In this document: piece by piece, positions 59,303-64,000 of the stretch | Layout of the letters: the number at the start of each line of letters is the position of its first letter | Position numbering within the stretch: position 1 is the stretch's first letter | DNA from: Tritrichomonas musculus | Taxonomy: Eukaryota > Parabasalia > Tritrichomonadida > Tritrichomonadidae | Direction: 5' to 3' | Length of the DNA stretch: 64,000 bases | Assembly: GCA_039105265.1 (NCBI GenBank) | Contig: JAPFFF010000038.1 | Span: 186,001 to 250,000, forward strand | Notes under the pieces: generated by a model | What the model was told of the DNA's origin: nothing | The model's input: only the letters and a program-made list of their open reading frames with translations | Database searches by the model: none | Translations under genes and position numbers: made by a program

Positions 59303-60576
59303 GGCACACGAGAAGGCCGGAAGCAGAAAAATAACGTGTTTTTCTATTCAATTTAAAATGGATTTTTTCGAATAACAAAAAGATATTTGTTTAATTATAG
59401 TTATTTATAATATAATATATTTTATTGATAATTGGAAAAGCTGTTTTGTTTTTTCTTAGTACCAGAGTTTCTTCCAGAAAAAGCATTTGAAAATACCATT
59501 TTTTATAATTGCTTTTAGCTTATGTTTCATCATAAATTAATTTGTCAAAATTCTATTCTGTGCATTTTTAAATAAGCTGGATAAATTTTGGAGAAAACTG
59601 TTGAAGGAATTTTGGAAAATTATATGCCGAAATTTTACTTTCTGAATAAAAAAACGTATTTTTTTTTCTGAGCATCATTCTTATATTTTTCTGGGAGCAT
59701 TGAAATGTTTTGAGAGCATCATCCTTATATTTTTGGCTTGTTATTTGGTCAATAAATTCAAAAATTCAATATCGTCTGAAATCAGCTTATAACTTTTTTT
59801 CTCAAATTTTTATTGATTTTTTTCACAATTTTTATTGATTTATAAAATTCAATTCTTATTTGTTCATAAGCCATTATTTTTATTTGCATTGACCAATTTG
59901 TTACCATAAAATCTGCTTCCTCTTAAATAGAACCGAAAAAATGGAATAAATATTCGCAAAATGATCATTCAACGCATTCATTACCGAGATTAAAATTGAT
60001 CATCGTCATCCAGAATTTCTCAAGATTATCAGCTTTCTTTGATTTTATTCATACTTAACAGCATTATATGCATACTATTTCTAACTACAAATATTCAAGC
60101 AAATGGTTCTGACCACTTAATACATTTCTTTTAAAATATTATATAAAAAATCTTAATTTTTAATTAATTATTTTTCTTTAAATGTTTTTTATGCAATTTG
60201 TTCTGATTAAAACGTATTTTTTTAGTTAAATCCTATTTGATTTTTCCATTATGTTTTTTTTTACTTGAAATGAAATCTGTAAGGAAATATTTTACTGTCA
60301 TCAATGTTGATTTCTTTCTTCTTTGATGATTTGTTTCTTAACAATAATAAATAATATAGAATCTTTAAGGGCCATTTTAGGATTGAAAAATAGATAATAT
60401 AAAACACTTTTTGAATATTTTTTATATCTATGTTAAAAACATATTTATCTTTAAAAATCTTCAAAAATATTTTCATATTTTTTTATATATAATGTTTTAA
60501 AGCTTATTAATGAAATTATATGATTGCTTTATTTTTCAGATCATAAAAAGCTCTGCTTCCGGCCTTCTGGCACACG
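59303..60576. mobile_element. 1,258-bp element with 17-bp inverted ends and an 8-bp target duplication
   Basis: The element proper is 59311-60568. AGAAGGCCGGAAGCAGA (59311-59327) is perfectly complementary to 60552-60568. The octamer GGCACACG flanks it on both sides (59303-59310 and 60569-60576). The layout is hAT-like and matches that of the 46074 element, including an AGARG terminus. No transposase is readable; a 71-codon minus frame at 60261-60476 is AT-rich and unconvincing. It is probably non-autonomous. Confidence 0.85.
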
Positions 60577-62556
60577 GCAAAAGTGCAACTTTTTGAATAC
60601 TTTACATAAAAAAATCTTCAATTACGGCATACGGCCGAAAGGGAGATAGAAATTTTAACACGAACTTTTACACTTTTTAGCATTCAATTATTTGAATTAA
60701 ATTTTTACAAAGAGCCGAACTTTTGCAAAATTTTGCATTCAATTTTTGGCACTTTTTTTGCAAAAATAAAAAATATACATAAAAAACAAGTTAAAAACAT
60801 TACTTATAGCTTTTATTAATCGATTATTATTGTTTTATATTTCCTTTTAAAAAATTATCATACTTTCTTTTTTTTTTCTATTATAATTTGCGTTAATAAA
60901 AGGTCTAGCCTCGTCTATATCTTCATAATGGTAAATATCTCTAAAAGTAATCACAAAATAGTCAATTTGTTAAACGAGAGGAAGATTATTCTTTTAAATA
61001 TTTGATAGAGATTAATCAGTATTACTGCATAAAAGAAGGTCATTATGGCATCATGATTACAAAATGAATACTTATTTTGCATGGCACTAGGAAATTGCAT
61101 GGAGTTTATTCACAAATGTTGAAAAAAAATTTAAATCTTCATCATTCAGTGCACATTAGGCTAATATGATGAAACCTAAGTAGTTATTATATATTAAAAA
61201 TGCAATCAAATTGATAAAAGCGAGAAAACACTTGGAAACAAACTATAAAATTTTTTTTATGCTTGGCCTTGACGGTTATAAAAAATAAATCATTCAATTT
61301 TTTTGAATAGAAAATTTTGCAAAAGTTCGGAAAAAAAGATGTACCTTCACTCAAAAAAAAAACGAACTTTTTTTCTGAATTTTAAAAGCTTGATAAGTCC
61401 ATGGATAATAAAGTTTTGTAGGTAAAATTATGATATGAAATTATTCCAAGCATGAACTTTATGTTGGATTGTTACTGACGCAAAATTAAATTTGGTGTGC
61501 TAAATATATCAACATTTTCAATATCTCCAAAAGTAGAATTTTTCAAGTGATTTTTATGATTTAAAATCAAATTTCATTGTTATTTAGCAAGATATGCAAA
61601 TTTTGGGAGCTGTGGAAACGGCCATTTTTTCCAAAAACAGCTTTCAAGTTCTCTCTTTTTCAGAACTTAACGTATTAGTATAAACGATCATTTCTCAGAA
61701 ATTTCTAAAATTTGAATAGCGATTCTCTTATATTTCTGATGAATAAAATAATCATCCATCATACAAAGAGCGTTACGATTATTGCTGAAACAACCATTTT
61801 AAAATAGTTATTAAACTTTTTCTTTATAACTAATCATAAATTAAAACCTTTTTATTTAATAACCTAATACAAGAAAAGAAAAAACAGAATTTCTAATTAT
61901 GAATAGGAAAGAAGCAAATATTATTATTTTTATTATCAGAAACTTTTTGAATATATTTTATTTTGTGAGGTATACAAATTAAAAAAATATAAATATCTCT
62001 AAATTCACCGATGGAAGTTGAAAAATAATTTGATAAATATACTTTAATACTGATTTATAAAAATATAAAATAAAATAAATTGTTTGAAAAATTCAGCAAA
62101 AAAAATTGGAAGAGTGATGGTACATCTGGAAAAAAGTATTTATCGAAAGGGATACAAATAAACTTATTATTATTATTATTTTGTAAATGGAGACTAATCA
62201 AACATGAGTTATGATATAAATTATGATTTTCTCTTCATTTTTCTTTTTACAAATTATTTTACAATAGTATTTTGTAAATAAAATATTTAGATAAACACCA
62301 AAATTTAATTAATAGCCTTCTCAGAAAATATAATTTTTTTCATTCAATCATCAAAACAAATACATTTTAAAATAGTTTTTGTATTATCCATAATAAAAGC
62401 AATAAAAAGAATATATTAAACAATATATATATATAAAGCAAATAATAAAAAAAATATATTTATATTCTTGGAAAGATAAAATTAATTTAAATTATAAAAA
62501 TTTCTCTCAATTCTGCTATAAGTTAATTTGAGAGCTATAACACACTTTTTCTTACT
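60577..62556. other. AT-rich intergenic DNA, no gene seen
   Basis: About 2 kb with no open frame of note, no tandem array and no RNA gene that I can recognise. Slightly GC-richer words near 60585-60655 belong to the locus split by the upstream insertion. Confidence 0.55.
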
Positions 62557-63257
62557 GTAAATAATAATTGAGAGTCGTTACATTTGAATTCATATCTTAA
62601 TATGTAATTTATTATTTTATTATATTATAATAATTATGTGATATAAATAAAAAACATAACAATTATATATTAATACTATAATTCTAAAATACTTTTTTTT
62701 ATTAAATTTGGCCCATTTTCATTTTCTCAATTTTTTTTTGGGCCAATTTAAGTGGAAACTATATCATGCATTAATAATCAAATAATAACAAACGAGACAC
62801 ATTTTTTTAAATAGTATAAAAATGATTTTTATCATGTTTTTATTACTTTTTTTCTTCTAAATAATAGATTTTTCTATTAATTATATAATTTCTATAGTTT
62901 ACATATTTTTATATTTTTTTCAGTGGTTTATATTTTTATACCTCAGAAAAAAAATCATATATCACCACAGGTCGGCCCCGTGGACGAAAATAAAAAAAAT
63001 TATATCATTATAATGCTCATAAAAAATAATTAATATATGCAAATTTTGGTGCGAATCTAAATCACTTCACCCTGTCCGCACCTCTGAGAAAATGAAAATG
63101 GGCCAAATTTAATAAAAAAAAGTATTTTAAAATTATTTTATTAATATAAAATTGTTATATATTTTATATATATCATATAATAGTTATAATATAATAAAAT
63201 AATAAATTACATATTAAGATATGAATTTAAATGTAACGACTCTCAATTATTATTTAC
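62557..63257. mobile_element. foldback element with ~172-bp inverted arms
   Basis: The arms 62557-62728 and 63086-63257 are near-perfect reverse complements. The outer end reads GTAAATAATAATTGAGAGTC and the inner end reads GGCCCATTTTCATTTTCTC. The 357-bp centre is non-coding and has a small GC-rich patch (GGTCGGCCCCGTGGAC). Some arm positions differ by substitutions, so it is older than the 52214 palindrome. It may be a foldback transposon or a recombination palindrome. Confidence 0.75.
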
Positions 63258-63560
63258 TATATTCTCAATTTTATTCTCGAAGATTTTTTTATTCAAAATT
63301 TATGAAAAAAAAAAAAAAAAAAAATAATGAAAAAAACTTTCTACATTTGATTTAAATTTTAATTAAACTTCAAAATATATAAAGAAAATTATTTATTTCA
63401 TTTCTCTCAAATTAACATTTTATGCGAAACGATTGACTAAGGAATCGGGTCTATATAAAATCCGATCCTTAATTTGACCTTTAAGTTGATCGTTCATGAT
63501 CGCCTATATAAACTTTTTGTGAATATAAATGGTCAATAATTTTGAGAGTGTTGTGACTTT
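63258..63560. other. AT-rich spacer, no gene seen
   Basis: It contains a poly-A tract near 63303-63323 and an imperfect inverted pair GGAATCGG / CCGATCC near 63440-63468. Nothing coding is seen. Confidence 0.45.
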
Positions 63561-63713
63561 TTGAATGCTTGGTTCAAAAAAAGCGCCATTATATTTTACT
63601 GGAAGCACGTGCTTGCATTCCTCCATTAAAGATCGAATCCTAGATGTTCATATTCCACGTGAACATAGTGGGAGGTGGAGGATGCTAGCACGTGAGACGA
63701 AAGATGCACTAAG

Positions 63714-63841
63714 TTCCAGAATCCAGATCGAAAGATATCCGAGAGGTAGAGCCTCCTGTCTCTTGAACCTTCAAATTCCAGAATCCAGATCGAAAGATAT
63801 CCGAGAGGTAGAGCCTCCTGTCTCTTGAACCTTCAAATTCC
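63714..63841 (+). repeat. 62-bp tandem duplication in a GC-richer segment
   Basis: Two copies of a 62-bp unit begin at 63714 and 63776 (TTCCAGAATCCAGATCG), and a third begins and decays at 63838. An 87-codon frame at 63565-63828 spans it, but the second copy is read in a different frame from the first because 62 is not a multiple of 3. This argues against a maintained protein. The segment from 63590 is richer in G+C than its neighbours and unrecognised. Confidence 0.75.
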
Positions 63842-64000
63842 AAAATCTAGATTAAAGGATGTTCATTGATAAATTTTTGTACCAATTATATATTAACGTG
63901 CCATTATAAAGTAAATCATTCAGTTAATTTTAATTGCAAGTCCATAAAATCATTTTTATTATAATGTGGTTTGATTTCAATAGGTTACCTTTAAAAAATT

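Noticed and set aside
60261-60476. 71-codon minus frame in the 1.26-kb element
   Set aside because: Lys/Ile/Phe-rich chance frame with no transposase signature.
63565-63828. 87-codon plus frame near the right edge
   Set aside because: Reads the two copies of a 62-bp duplication in different frames, so it is unlikely to be maintained as protein.

Overview
The window looks like AT-rich eukaryotic nuclear DNA, most probably from a trichomonad (parabasalid) protist. I infer this from three things: a single-exon giant surface protein made of cysteine-rich repeats, with a signal peptide, one C-terminal membrane helix and a short tail; a TAAA motif overlapping or just after stop codons; and long, gene-poor, repeat-dense AT-rich tracts. 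No species can be proved by reading alone. There are no rRNA genes, no CRISPR array and no bacterial operon.

Layout. Positions 1-27080 are one uninterrupted 21-bp satellite (about 1,290 units of two main types), which continues off the left edge and decays at 27081-27160. Positions 27160-30300 are AT-rich with one small TTAA-flanked inverted-repeat element. At 30301-31311 (minus) lies a 5'-truncated membrane surface-protein gene. At 32125-38802 (minus) lies an intact ~2,225-residue surface protein with 36 near-identical 42-residue Cys repeats. Positions 39000-41190 are four successive A/T-only tandem arrays, followed by a TTAA-flanked insertion that cuts the last array. Positions 41732-43166 are a 12-bp-based Ala/Val/Asp/Glu repeat closed by a perfect hairpin. 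Positions 43225-48811 hold a cluster of non-autonomous inverted-repeat elements (TTAA-, TA- and 8-bp-duplication types). Positions 49712-51625 are a 23-bp satellite with higher-order duplication.

The most interesting part is 52214-58050. Two apparently identical ~1.4-kb inverted arms, each ending in TTAA, enclose ~3 kb. The left arm starts a full DEAH-type SF2 helicase (origin-binding-protein-like) that runs into the unique centre. The right arm carries the same helicase truncated at the arm boundary. The centre holds two small unknown proteins, a GC-richer non-coding block, three copies of a twin-hairpin motif, a 16-bp palindrome, a paired hairpin-bearing repeat and a ~25-bp minisatellite. 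It resembles a small self-replicating or virus-like mobile element with a candidate replication or packaging region.

Downstream are a stop-interrupted helix-turn-helix-like gene relic (58353-58760), a 1.26-kb element with 17-bp terminal repeats and an 8-bp target duplication (59311-60568), a foldback element with 172-bp arms (62557-63257) and a 62-bp tandem duplication near the right edge. Apart from the two host surface-protein genes, nearly everything here is satellite or mobile DNA.
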